Positions 48,200-59,759 of a stretch of DNA of 64,000 nt are shown here, piece after piece. The first letter of the stretch is position 1. Each line of letters starts with the position of its first letter. The translations under genes were made by a program, and so were the position numbers. The stretch comes from Eonycteris spelaea (taxonomy: Eukaryota; Chordata; Mammalia; Chiroptera; Pteropodidae). The notes under the pieces were generated by a model. That model saw only the letters and a program-made list of their open reading frames with translations, was not told where the DNA came from and did no database searches. Location: NCBI GenBank assembly GCA_003508835.1, contig PUFA01000062.1, positions 4,371,001 to 4,435,000 of the forward strand, read 5' to 3'.

Positions 48200-51100
48200 T
48201 ATTCTCCTGCCACAGAACTCGAATCCATCTTCCTCCACCATTAGCCTGGTGTTCCCTGTGTTTTCTAAAGTCGGCGTGTCTCCAGCTTGCTGCACCGTGT
48301 TGAACCTGCCTTTCTGGAGCCGGCTTCCCCTCGCGTCGGCTGCCCGCATGCACTGTGGCCAGCCCTGCCTTCCACCACCGCCGCCGAGACTGCCTCTTAT
48401 TTATTTTGCCTTTTCTCTGAGGTCACTTTCTGTGCCTCCTCCAGGTACCATTTCCCGCTGCTTTTCTCAATGCACTCAGCAAGTACACCTTAAGCCAGAC
48501 AGGGCCTATCCTTCACGGGATTGTAACTGGCAAAAATGTGCCAAATTACCTTTTGTCTATTTCTTCCTACTTCCTTTCTCATTTGTACTTTCTAGCAATC
48601 TTTCCTGGCTTTTTTTTTCTGTATACGTAGATATTTACATATGTATCTGTGCTTCCTACTACAGCATCAGCCTTTCAGGGCCTTCGTCCATTCATTGATA
48701 TGCGAGCCTCAAGATGCTTGTCGCATGGCAGATGAAAAATCTTGTCCAGTGAGTTAAAATGATGATTGGTGCCAATCTTATGGCCAGCACTACCTGTTAA
48801 CAAATGAAGCTTAACATATTTGGTCTCCCCCTGTGTTCTGAATACTGTTATTGTCCCATGCTAGGATTTTCTCCTTTCTGCCCTTTTATCTTTGGTAACT
48901 TTATGTTCTTCTTCGCTTATTTACTGCAGGCAAAACAACAAAACCCTGCTGGCTGTTACCCTTTCTTTGCAACTCTTCCTGACCCTGACTGTCTTGCTTT
49001 CTTCTTTCACCCCAGAGTGTGTGTATTCTTTCCAATAGCCAGAGGTCCCGGTTTTATAAACCTCCTTCACGTAATCCCAGGAGACAAAAAGTCTTGAATC
49101 AGGTGTTTAAGAAAATGAAGATTTTCTTTTCGTTTCCCTTGTTGAATAGGAGAAGGGAACTCCACAACAAGGCTTGGACTGTCTTGGTGGCAGGGGAAGT
49201 TTAGGAAACCACAAGATTTTTACTTTTCCATACACCTTAAAATGGTTTGAAATAGCCTCTGGAGGAAAACACAAGGTGAAGCTTGTACTACATCTTTAGA
49301 AATCGTTTACAGTTGTCCTTAAAAATCTCCTAGACATAGCCTCAAACACCACTTGTTAATTTAGAGAATTACAAATTATCTCTCAAAAATGACACTATCT
49401 TTTAAAGAATTGTGATGACTACCAGGAGTGCTGTTTCTTCAGTATGCTGTCTGCACTACCTAGTATCATTTAAGAGGACCTTAAATAAGTAATTTATTAA
49501 ACATCCTACAATCCATATTCATTACCTTATTACATATTAATGTACTGAGGCCCCTCTTTTGGAGTGGTGTATAAACACTAAAGGGTTCAGCTGAGGCAAG
49601 TTTATGGAGTTTATTGTTGCTTTAACAAATGATTAACCCTATATTCATTGTTCTAGACGCAGGATAAATACTATAGACTTATTTGTTTTTCTAGTAAGTA
49701 GTTTCACATATAATAAATTAGAGAAGCAATTAAAATGCAAGGTAAATATACTCCCTTGGAGAATCATCCTGAGCCTCATCTTGAAACTACATGTCAAGTT
49801 AAAAATATCTTGGATATTATTATCTGGTGAATGAGAGTTTATTACATGAGGTAGAGGAAAATGCCTGCTTTTAGCTCAATAGCATTTTTGAGTTCCAATT
49901 TTACACTGAAAATCCTTTGTGATTTTACAACACCGAAAAGAGAGGCATTTTGTTCTTTTATATGAGCTGTCTGGCCTTTACCTGCTATTCTCACTAATAG
50001 CTGACTTAATTTATAAAGGCTGCTAACAAGGGAGCAAAATACCTAGTGATTGGTAAGGCGACTTAAAATTCATTGAATGAGAAGGACAGCTGAGCTCTGC
50101 CTTCTCAGCTCAGCAGCCTCCCAGGTCTGCTCACAGCAGTGGATGCTAGTTGCTCCAGTTGTAGTTGTCTGGCCAATGATGATTATCTTCTGATGTCGGC
50201 TGACATGATGTTCACCAATAGGAAAGCAGGAGGCCTGTGCTGACTGCTGTAACATTATGTATGTGAGGTGACATCATCACAGGGCTTGCTTAGAACCTCA
50301 TGCAGCCCTCCCCCCTCACCTCAGGCATCCTCCACATCCAGCCTTTCAATGCTTTGTATGTTTTCCTGACTTACTCCCCTCTCTCCTCCAGTGGTGATGG
50401 TTATAAGGGTTTTACTGTTTTTATATTTTGTGTTCTGTATTATAGGGTCTATAAGATAGTGTAGGAATTTTTAGAATTAAATACTGTCTGGCTAAGGAAC
50501 CGTTTTTACCCACTAAATTTGTTTTTAGTAAGGAAAAAAAATTAAAAGAAACACCACTTAAAAGAATCGTACATCTACATGTTTGTTTCTTTTTATGAGG
50601 TTTAGAAAGTAACGATGTACAATTTCAATACTAAAGAAAAAAGGTATTAAAGGCTATATTAATATTTTACTCAAAATACAGCATCATAATGTCTATCAAA
50701 CTTTAAAATGCAGGCTGTTGTTTTTCTTGTGGTGACGATTGCTTTGCATTGATCCCTAAAGCCCTCCTTGTGACCTGCTGCATACATTAGTAAGAAGAAT
50801 GACTGGAAAATAGTGCAGTCTGTGGTCATGAAACAGAAAAGGCCAGAGCCTCATTTAATCAATGACACTACAGCAAATACAAGTTTGGTCAGCTGTCTAG
50901 GAAAATACTGTGTCCACATTGTACTCATTATGTACTCATTATTTTGGAGAATCACAGCTCATATTAGCCTTAAGATTGAAAAGTCCAGAGAGTAAAGAAC
51001 TTAGCCTGTCATTCAGTAAACGTCAAAGAGCACTGGGATATTGGCCGATATGCATCAGGTTAAGAATGAGAAGACTGAGAAAATGTATACAAAAGATTGT

Positions 51101-54100
51101 GTGGGAATTTTGATCTGAAAACTTTCATGCATCTTTACAAAACTGAAGTATATTTATGCAGTCCTTGGTTTTTTAAGGATTCCCAGGGATAATGCAAATT
51201 ATTTTATGATTATATTATTCATTTCTATATTTACATTAGTTATAAATAGTATATGATGATAAAATTTTTAAATAAGGCCTTTCTTTAAATTGGGAGTTAA
51301 CATCACATAGAAATTTAACTCCAAAGGTAGCTCACTCCAAATCTAAGAGTTGCTTTGCATACTTCCTTTAAAGAAGACTCTTTCAAGTAGACTGATGGAA
51401 GAGCTGTAAGGGGAATGGAGACTCGAAATACTTAGGAGAGTATAAAATCACCATCATAATCAGTTTTCAGCCAACAAAGTAAAATGAATGAGTGTAGCAC
51501 TGTTCAGCCAATTCAAGAATTCATCTTTGCTCCAGTGATCTGGATATTTTAGGCCCAAGTATTTTCTGAGATGAATTGTCTAAAATTATCTCGACCCACT
51601 TTATAAATGTGTGGACAGAAGTGAGCTGAGCCCTTTATTAATAGGAACCAGACAACAGTCCACAAATTTGCCTTAGCTCTTTACCTTTATTATCTCCAAA
51701 TCTATCTGCTCCCATTTACTTTCCATTTATCCCTGTTAGGAGAGCATAGGAATTTACCTAGAATAGTTACCTATAACACAGATATTATTTCTATTGATAA
51801 CCCTAGGAAATTTGAATGAAAATATAATGGTTTTATTGAAATATTAAAACTCATATCTTTATTCCTTTATCCGTATTTTGATTGTGTGTGTATACAGGTA
51901 GGTACAAATGTGCAGTGTTGGCATAGTTACTGTGAGAATTTTTTTAAAAACAGCATTCTTAATTCTATTTTAGAAATAGATTAATCCTTTAAAAAATTTT
52001 AAAAAAACTATTGCCCTAGAGTAAAAAATGAATTTGTAATTTTAAGTTTATTGAACAATCCCAAAGTACGAGTTAAGTTCAAGATTATGTATTTATCACA
52101 ATTCATTTCTATACTGAGTACTCATGATTTTTGGTTTTAAGGGTTTTTATCCTACTATATGTTATTGAAGTGATGAGTACTTTTAGGAAACCTATTGTTT
52201 ATGTAGTCATCTACTGTGAACTTTCTGAAATTTAACTTTAAGCTTGTTTGCCCCCCAAAAAGGACAAGTGAAAAAGACTAACACTTACCTTTGCTGAGAT
52301 AAATAAGACGTGCTGATTAGAAGCAATTTTACTGGCTATTCAATTTTACTGGTTTTCTAAAACTTCTATTCTGTTTACTTTAGGATGTCATAATTTAGTT
52401 TTTTTCTTTCTAAAGCTTTTGTAGAAGAGTTCCCAATTGCAATATGATAAGAATTATCATTGTTATAATGTATTTTGGAGTGGGGGAACCCTATGTTTTT
52501 AATCAGGTTTATGATCACACATTTTAAGTGAAATAGGTATAACACCATTTCCTTAAAGATAAATTTCAGATATTCTAGCTCAACCTTTAATTTTATTAAC
52601 ACTTGTCATTGAAGTTACTTTTTCTTTTTAAATGATCCTTTGAGTTCTGAGGCTGAATTTTTGAATTGACTTTGTTAACTCTTAATGGACAATATACAGA
52701 TCATTCTTTGAAGACAAGAAAAGACAAGTGAAATCATGTTTATCATTTATCTTTGTTGGGAGAGTACAGGCATTTACCTAAAAAGTATATGTATAGTTGT
52801 GTATGTGCTTACATGTACATATACATATGTTAAAGTGACTTTTTTTAAAAAAATGAAAACTGATACCCCATTAAATACCATTATTTATCTATTGTTTGCT
52901 CTTCGAAGAGTATCTTCCTGAGCCAAACATATTTCTAAAATTTGCTACAAAATAAGTCCTAATTTAATTGATGATCTTGTCAATTTTTTGAACTAGTTAA
53001 ATAATATGACTTAATGTCTTTTAAAATTGATCATTCAATACTTTAGATTTATCCCAGTTATTAATAATTAAAAAAATCTTCAGCATTGTTAATCATAGCT
53101 GAAACCCTCAAGTTTTCTGTGTTAAGCCCAGTTGCTTAGCTCCATAGAAGTGGTATTAAAATGTAAAAATTCTTAAGATGCTAGGCTCATTCTGGCTGAG
53201 ATGATAGACTTTTTCAGGTAAAGTGAGTTCCGTGGAATTGAATGTTTTGAAGTTGAAAATTTCATGATTTTGTTTTAGGAGACGCAGAGGCAGGGGCGGG
53301 GCGGGGAGTCCTGATGAAAAAGTGAATTCCTAAAACTTTTTTTTTTTAATGTGTGAGACTTTTAAGTCCATTGACGCTTTAAGGATTTAAAAGCTGGACT
53401 ATCAGTGGCTATCCTTACAATAAGAGGGTAGGAAGCTCAATAAAAGGAACTCTAATATCAGATTCTATAGTTTATACCCACTTTTATGACTTTTTGTCAT
53501 AGACTTAAAGATCTTAATATGGTAGGTTTTGTTCTTTCTGGAGTAATGATACTAATAATTGATACTTACATAGTTATTTAGTGAGTGTAGGCATTCTTTT
53601 AAAATGTTTTACATGTGTTAGCTGTTAAATATTCCCAACCACTCTTTGATGCATTATTTTTTCAAATTTCACACAACAGAAAATGAGCAGTGTGGCTAAA
53701 CAAGCTGGGATTTCCATGTAGGGATAATTGGTCACCTGGGTCCCAGTCATCCTTTATTTGAATAGGAGTACATATTCAATGAATAAAACGATGCACTGGA
53801 AAACTTGGCAGCACTATAAACATGCCAAGTGCCTGACATATTTATACTTGGAGTGATCTCACAAGTGTCTGTTTTTTAGTTTCTCACCAAGTGGATCCTG
53901 AACACTTAAGGCCAGAACAACTACAAAAAAACACCTATTAACATTATCATGAACATTAAACTGTATGGATAAATACTTTAATCATTAATAATTATTTTCT
54001 GAATATTATTTGTTGAGTATCTATCAACATTTTTATAACCGGAGAAAGCCATGCCACTTTTACTGATACGCCTACCATAAAAGACTCGTTTCATTTCAAA

Positions 54101-54465
54101 CAAACCATGACACTCAGACTTGGGACATGTCTTATAAATATACTTCTGTCTGCTTTTCCAAACTGTTAGCTTCATATACGCAGCTTGGTTTTAGACTCTG
54201 GGACTTTGTTTCCACCTGGTGCTACCTGCAGCCGGTCTTCCTCCAGGCAGGTTTTAGTAGCTACTGGCAAAAAGAGCCGCAATAGCTGATAGGAAAAAAA
54301 AGTGTGGGTTGGGGATGTCCCTGTTCTTAGAAGTAAGCTCCCACACTGTGAAGAATTAAAGAGTACTTTTGTTTTTGTTTTAATTAGTTTTAATTTTTCT
54401 CCTCATTAAAAGTACAAAATACCTTACAGGAAAAATAAATGAAAACATTAAAAACTGTAAAGGTA
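48200..54465. other. ELOVL6 intron, no exon or named repeat recognised
   Basis: Unusually free of recognisable interspersed repeats for about 6 kb. 50080-50290 is less AT-rich and richer in transcription-factor-like words (CCAAT at 50173, GTGACATCATCAC near 50268). No coding signal was found. Confidence 0.4.
53293..53306 (+). promoter_or_regulatory. Isolated tandem GC box in AT-rich intron
   Basis: GGGGCGGGGCGGGG stands out in otherwise AT-rich intronic DNA. A match to SP1/KLF cores; function unknown. Confidence 0.3.
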
Positions 54466-54469
54466 CAGG

Positions 54470-55090
54470 AGAGAAAATGCCTTTAATTCTTATCCAGAGG
54501 CGACCAGTTAATTTGCCATCTTTCCTTCGGCCTTGTTTCCACCTTTCTTATATACTTGAGGTCATTCAGTATAGTCCCTGACAGCGAGTTCCCCACCTGT
54601 GGTGTGCTAGGGGCCGCACTGGGCACTTTGCATTCATTTACATTCTAGCACCTTACAACTTTTTATGTTGCTCTTTTTTCCTCTTTACATTATAAACATG
54701 TTTCATGTCACTAAAACTCTTCCATAACTATAATTTTTAGTGGCTGCTTAATATTTTATTGTTTAAGCATAAATTAATTTAGGTAACCAATCTCCCTAAA
54801 TGTTGAACATGTTAAGTTTCTCGTATTTTGCTATTAGAAATACTCTTCTGAACATCTTTGTATATTAATCTTTTCACTTATCTGATGATTTGGGGGTAGG
54901 TAAATATAATCTATAGTTTAATGATTCTCTTTTAAGGTTTATGATATCTTTAGCCAGGTTGATGTCCAGAAAAGATTAAATGATTGCGAGGTTGGACTAA
55001 TTTATACTTCACACCCTTGTTGGCATTGAGGATGATCACATTTTAAAAAATCTTGATAATGTAAAAGGTGATATCCTAATACTTTAATTT
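54470..55090 (-). mobile_element. Old L1 3' end, antisense, possibly with a MIR-like insert
   Basis: TTCTTATCCAGAGGCGACCA at the left and TTAGTGGCTGCTTAATATTT, TTTTGCTATTAGAAATACTC at the right are L1M 3' UTR reverse complement. 54590-54660 (GGGCACTTTGCATTCATTTA) may be a MIR relic inside. Confidence 0.6.
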
Positions 55091-55544
55091 ACATTTATTT
55101 TATTTCTAGTAAAATTCAAAAAATATACTTGTGTTGTTTTCCATTTGTGAATTATTGGTACCTGGCCTTTTCTAATGAGCAATTTGCTTACACTTGGAAT
55201 AGTACAAAGCTATTTGCCTGTTATCTAGCGTGACTACTAGCTGCAAATAATTTCTTCTCTAGAATGATTTCTATGGCCTCTGCTACACTAACTTCCATAT
55301 TTGGAGCAGAGCAGATCTAGCAACTAGTGTAGTATATGAAATACACAATTTTCCATCTCCCTCTAAACTAAGAGAAATACCTATACTTTCGACTTATGCT
55401 TGTTGAGGTCAATGGCCTCAGAGCCTCAGAGAGGAAGGAAGGAGAAAGGGGCCCCTGCTTATTGTGGGGAGGGAGGTGTTAGTCTTTTTGACTTCCTGCT
55501 AATCTTTGGTCTCTTATTTGCATTGATTTTTCATCGTTTTTACA

Positions 55545-55862
55545 GGTGTGGTGATGAATGTTCACTGTGGTGTTGTAGTGCAGTAATTAAGCTCCTGCAC
55601 TGTGGAGTTCACGTGGCAATGTTCAAGCCACAGTTCTGCCACAGAGCTGAATGACCTTCTTGCTCACAGGTCAGTTAGTGCCTGTCTGCTTCAGTTCCCT
55701 CGTCTCTAAGTTGAGAGCTGATGATAATAGTATTGGAGATGGTGATACAGACAATGATCATGATGGAATCTACCATAGCAGGTTGCGAGGTTTAAATGAT
55801 TGATTATGTATTAAGCCCTTTAAATGATTGATTATGTATTAAGCCCTTAAAAGTGCCCAGCG
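55545..55862 (+). repeat. MIR SINE with internal tandem duplication
   Basis: TGTAGTGCAGTAATTAAGCT, GTTCAAGCCACAGTTCTGCC, AATGACCTTCTTGCTCACAG, then GCTTCAGTTCCCTCGTCTCT and TTAAAAGTGCCCAGCGCATA are MIR landmarks. A 28-bp unit is repeated perfectly at 55791-55818 and 55819-55846. Confidence 0.8.
55791..55846. repeat. Perfect 28-bp tandem duplication
   Basis: The unit starts TTTAAATGATTGATTATG and ends AAGCCC, present twice head to tail without a mismatch, within the MIR copy. Confidence 0.95.
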
Positions 55863-56559
55863 CATACTTTTTTTTATACCTTTATTGTTGTCTGCACCTT
55901 AGACTCTGGCATCAAGAGGGAAGAGGGAGACTATAGAATCAAATTCCTGAGGTAACCCCGAATGGCCTTGCAATGGATCCCCAAATAAAACATAAAGAGC
56001 CCCATTACTTAGGAACCACTACCACAGTGTAGGCACTTACAGGGAAAAAAAGAAAATGTATAGCATGGATTCCACTTGCTGGGAACCTATAATCTACTTT
56101 GAAAGATCCTGGCAAAAGAAAACATTGTTAATATAAATGTGGCTTAATAAAAAGTGTGGAGGCCAGCTATACTGTGAACATTTGGAAACATTCTTAGAAG
56201 CTCTGCTTTATCTTCAATCATAAGTAACAAACAGTATAAAGTAGACTCAGTCTGGGTAATTACTATTACTATTATAATTACTATTACTATTTATTACTTA
56301 CAACACCTGAGATTATCTTATATTTAATAATTTATTCAACAAAAGCGTGATAGTGTTTATACATGTTACCCATCCTAAAGGTAAAATCGCTCTATGTCAA
56401 TAAGTGAAAATTATAGTGGCTGAAATTTTTGGAGTAATGAGCCTGCAAAAATGAGACCGTAATATATATCAGTTTTCTCATAGGCCTGAATCGTGGTAGG
56501 CCTGAAGTAGAGAAACCTTTTAAGAATCCTTTATTTCAGGTTCCCAGCTCTCTCATTCT

Positions 56560-56999
56560 TGAGACAAAGAACGTAATCAGATTGAGTTCGCAGGGAATAG
56601 GGGCGCTTCTTCAGTGTGCTCATTTGTTCCCCTCTTAGCTCCTGTTGGAGGAGGCCATCAACTGCCTGTTGACTTTGACCTGACAGCTGGACCTGGGCAA
56701 TTAGAGGCTTCTCACCCCTCCTCCCCTCTGTCCTTGGAATGTCCATCCTGCCCACTATTCCCATCTTAGCAGCCACTTCAAGGATGCCTTGAGAGAGCAC
56801 TCAGGACGGTATATATGGCTGAACTACATTAAGGCCTCTATGAAACACTTAAGACTCTGGCGGTGGGTGTGGAGATCTGCTTGTCTTGCAGCACCCAAGA
56901 TAAGGCCTGTATGTAAGTTCTCTTGCTTATTAAACTGCTTATTTAGTTCTCCATCCAAGTCTGATTAAGTTGGCAGCTTGTTCCCCCCTCTTTGTGACA
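56560..56999 (+). repeat. ERV LTR in ELOVL6 intron, sense
   Basis: Begins TGAGACA and ends TTTGTGACA, with TATATAT at 56810-56816 and ATTAAA at 56929-56934. It aligns by eye with the antisense LTR at 629-1003. It lies in the same transcriptional direction as ELOVL6, so its promoter and poly(A) signal are correctly oriented to affect that gene. Any activity is unproven. Confidence 0.7.
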
Positions 57000-57375
57000 G
57001 GACGTGAGTGATTGGAGGTGTTTCGTAACTCGCCTCCAAGCAGTAGCACTGAAGTCATAGGTGGGCTCTCTCACTTGCTGGGCCTCTGTCAACTGTGGGT
57101 TATCCTCTTTTCAGACCTAGTATTGTGGGTACTGGGAGTTTGTGGTACTAACAATAGCAGTTTTGACTTGGAGAATGACCCTAAAGATCCAGGGAATGAA
57201 GCAATTTTTTTGTTTTGGTTTGCTGAGGTCAGATTTGGGAAGCATTCTTTAGTCAGAGCAGTTAATGTTGTGCTTCCTCTTGTTGCCTTGGTAGGTAGGA
57301 ATGCTCACAAAGACATAGAAACTTTATGCTCAACCCTTGGTACTGACTATGAAAGTACGAGAAGAGAAGATTAAG
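57000..57375 (+). other. Sequence just downstream of the intronic LTR, unassigned
   Basis: A 120-codon + frame (57012-57374) reads without stops but shows no retroviral or other domain that I recognise. It could be degenerate ERV leader or unique intron. Confidence 0.3.
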
Positions 57376-58246
57376 ATGTCAAAAAAATGGGCTTAATCAG
57401 AAAAAATAGATGGCTTATAGAATTTTCTAGGTTTAAATAGATGACTTTAAGGAGTATTCTTCAAACTTTTTTGCTCATACCCTCCTAAAAAAAAGTTTGA
57501 AAAACTATGCACTACCTTACACATTTAACATTTTTTATAAGTTGAAATACATTAATTTTCAGTAAGGATAGAATAAATAAATAAGGTGAGGACTGGCTAA
57601 TTACAATAAATATTTCATGACGATGATAAGATAGGTTTATCTACTGTATTGAATAATGCACAGTGAATCTGAAGTCACAAAACATTTTTATCCATGGGTT
57701 TATTTAATTGGTACCTCCAAAAACATCCCGCAGTCCACACTGATACATTGAAAAGAATCAGTGTCACTAATCTATATTGCTTCTGGTTGTTCTGAATTAA
57801 GAACACCCAAATATTCAGAATGTAGAAGGTCTAATAAGAAAAAAATGAAGATTACCATTCTGCCTTAATATCACTGTTCGTTTTGACTTTGATTTGGAGC
57901 TAGAAGGAGAGAGATGGATGGGTAGGATGTCAGGTTTCTTAAACTCTGTTTTCTTGACTGCAGAGAAGGTTATAGATAATAGCATTTCTGAGTGTTGTCA
58001 TTAGGACTGCCCTCCTACTTGGATAAAGCATTCTTGACTTGGTTATCCGTTGGCAGAACCTGAGGACTTCCTTAAGAGGCCCCTTTCTGCCCATTGCACT
58101 TGGGGTAGTTATGCTTGTTTGAAGACTGTTTTCCATATTGACCTGAAGGTTGTATCCCTCCATCAGTCCTTTATAAATTCTAGTTCTGACTCTCCCTGTA
58201 TTTATTCCCACTTCTGCATAACCGTCTTGTATGCATTTGAAAATGT

Positions 58247-58500
58247 ATTCCTTTTTTTTTTTTTTTGCAGCAGAAAAGAATAATTTTATTGGAAGGGAGA
58301 GTAAAGCAACAGTATACTTCTAGATGTGCAAGCGGGCCCCAGCAAAAGAAGGGTGTGGCTCATGGGCAAAAAAAAGTGGGTATTATACCCTCCCTTGGCT
58401 TTTTCTCCTAAGCCATTTCTCAAACATCATTTGCATACGGCCCACTAGCAATCCACATGGATACTTCTGAAAAATAAAAAGTAGGCCTCCCACACTTTTA
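58247..58500 (-). other. Poly(T)-headed block, possible antisense retroposed sequence
   Basis: A T-run at about 58250-58266 is followed by GCAGCAGAAAAGAATAATTT, which on the minus strand is a 3' end with an AATAAA-like CCAATAAAATTATT signal before an A-tail. This layout suggests a retroposed transcript end or LTR piece; the source was not identified. Confidence 0.4.
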
Positions 58501-58889
58501 GTTTGAACAAATAAATATTACCTACCAGGAAAATACCAAGAAATTTATTAAAGCTTACTAAAATTTAGTGTATGTAGATTTAAATGAACAAGTCTGTGTC
58601 AGGGCATAATGCTGGCAGGGTGGAGTTCTAACTTAGTATTCTGCTAAAAGGTCTGCCACATGGTGCCCTGGAACATGACGAAGCGTATTGTAGATGACAT
58701 TCCAGAAATTTTAAGGACTCTCTGTCATCAGGGAACTACCAGGGTTGTCTTCAGTTGTAGTTGGTTTTCAGTGATTGTTCCTGCATTCATATTTGCAGAA
58801 ATATTTTTTCGAACCTGTATTTTATGATTTCTGATATTTTGTGATTGCACCACTTTGATTAGTACTTGGTTTTCCGTTTCTTCGTCATT

Positions 58890-59085
58890 ACCGAGTTCTC
58901 TTGGAGTAAAAAAGTTTGAGAACCTTACTCCATCTCCTGGATCCTTATCCAGATATTTGAGCCAGACTCATCTGGAGAGTTTCTTTCTCCCAAAATGTGC
59001 ATCCATACACACGGGGTTTGTCTCAGAAACTCAGAATTGGCAGGTCCATGGGGGGCCCAGGTACTGTAAAAATCTTCCCAAGTGA
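58890..59085. mobile_element. MER5A-like hAT relic
   Basis: AAAAAAGTTTGAGAACCTTA at the left, GTCTCAGAAACTCAGAATTG and GGTCCATGGGGGGCCCAGGT in the middle, ATCTTCCCAAGTGAGTCT at the right: the MER5A order, diverged. Confidence 0.55.
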
Positions 59086-59289
59086 GTCTTCTACTTACCC
59101 TAGGAGAATCATCGCTTCTGTTGATGTCGATTCCATCCCGTGTCCTTTTGGGTCTGTCTTCTCAAAACACCGATTTCACAAACTGAACTCTTCCTCTGCT
59201 CTCTATCTCCTTTGTCATCTGGCCAACACACACCTCTCCTTCTTTAGCTCTAAATCACAACCAAGTCCTGTGTGGTCTGGCTCTTAAAA

Positions 59290-59640
59290 TTCCATTTCTG
59301 TCTATTCATTCCTATTGCCACTGGCCTCCTTTGGGCCCCACCACTGGTTTTTGTCACCTCATTTTTCTACCTCCATTCTCTTCCTGGGCTTTCAGTATTA
59401 GTCACTGATTGATCTGAAATCTTGTCACTCTGGTGGTAAAAACCTTCAGTGGTTTCCCATTGTCTACCTATTGTCTACAGGACAAATCCAAATTCTTTTG
59501 ATTAGTTTGAAAGGCCAGTCAAAATCTGGCTCCAAAATACCTTCCTAGTGTTACTTCTTGAAGTAACTTGAAAGCTTCCATCCCACGCCTACCTATTCAA
59601 ATGCAGATTCCAAATGTTTTCTCCTTCCCACCCATCAAGA
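59290..59640 (+). mobile_element. L2-type LINE fragment
   Basis: AAACCTTCAGTGGTTTCCCA, TTGTCTACAGGACAAATCCA and GTCAAAATCTGGCTCCAAAA match the L2-like ORF2 3' region. Confidence 0.55.
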
Positions 59641-59759
59641 TCCATTGTGCCCTCCTTTGTGCCTTCTTTTGTGCTTTGCTGGCACTTGACTCAAATAGAT
59701 TCATATTTTCTCTTCTAGTTTTCAAGTCAGTGCCTGTTGCAGAATGTGGCTCATAGTTG

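Noticed and set aside
47571..48698. 375-codon open frame on + in the CpG island
   Set aside because: Stop codons are rare in such GC-rich DNA. The translation is low-complexity Arg/Gly/Pro/Ala followed by unrelated Phe/Leu-rich sequence, and it lies in the ELOVL6 intron. Overlapping frames on both strands are equally open.
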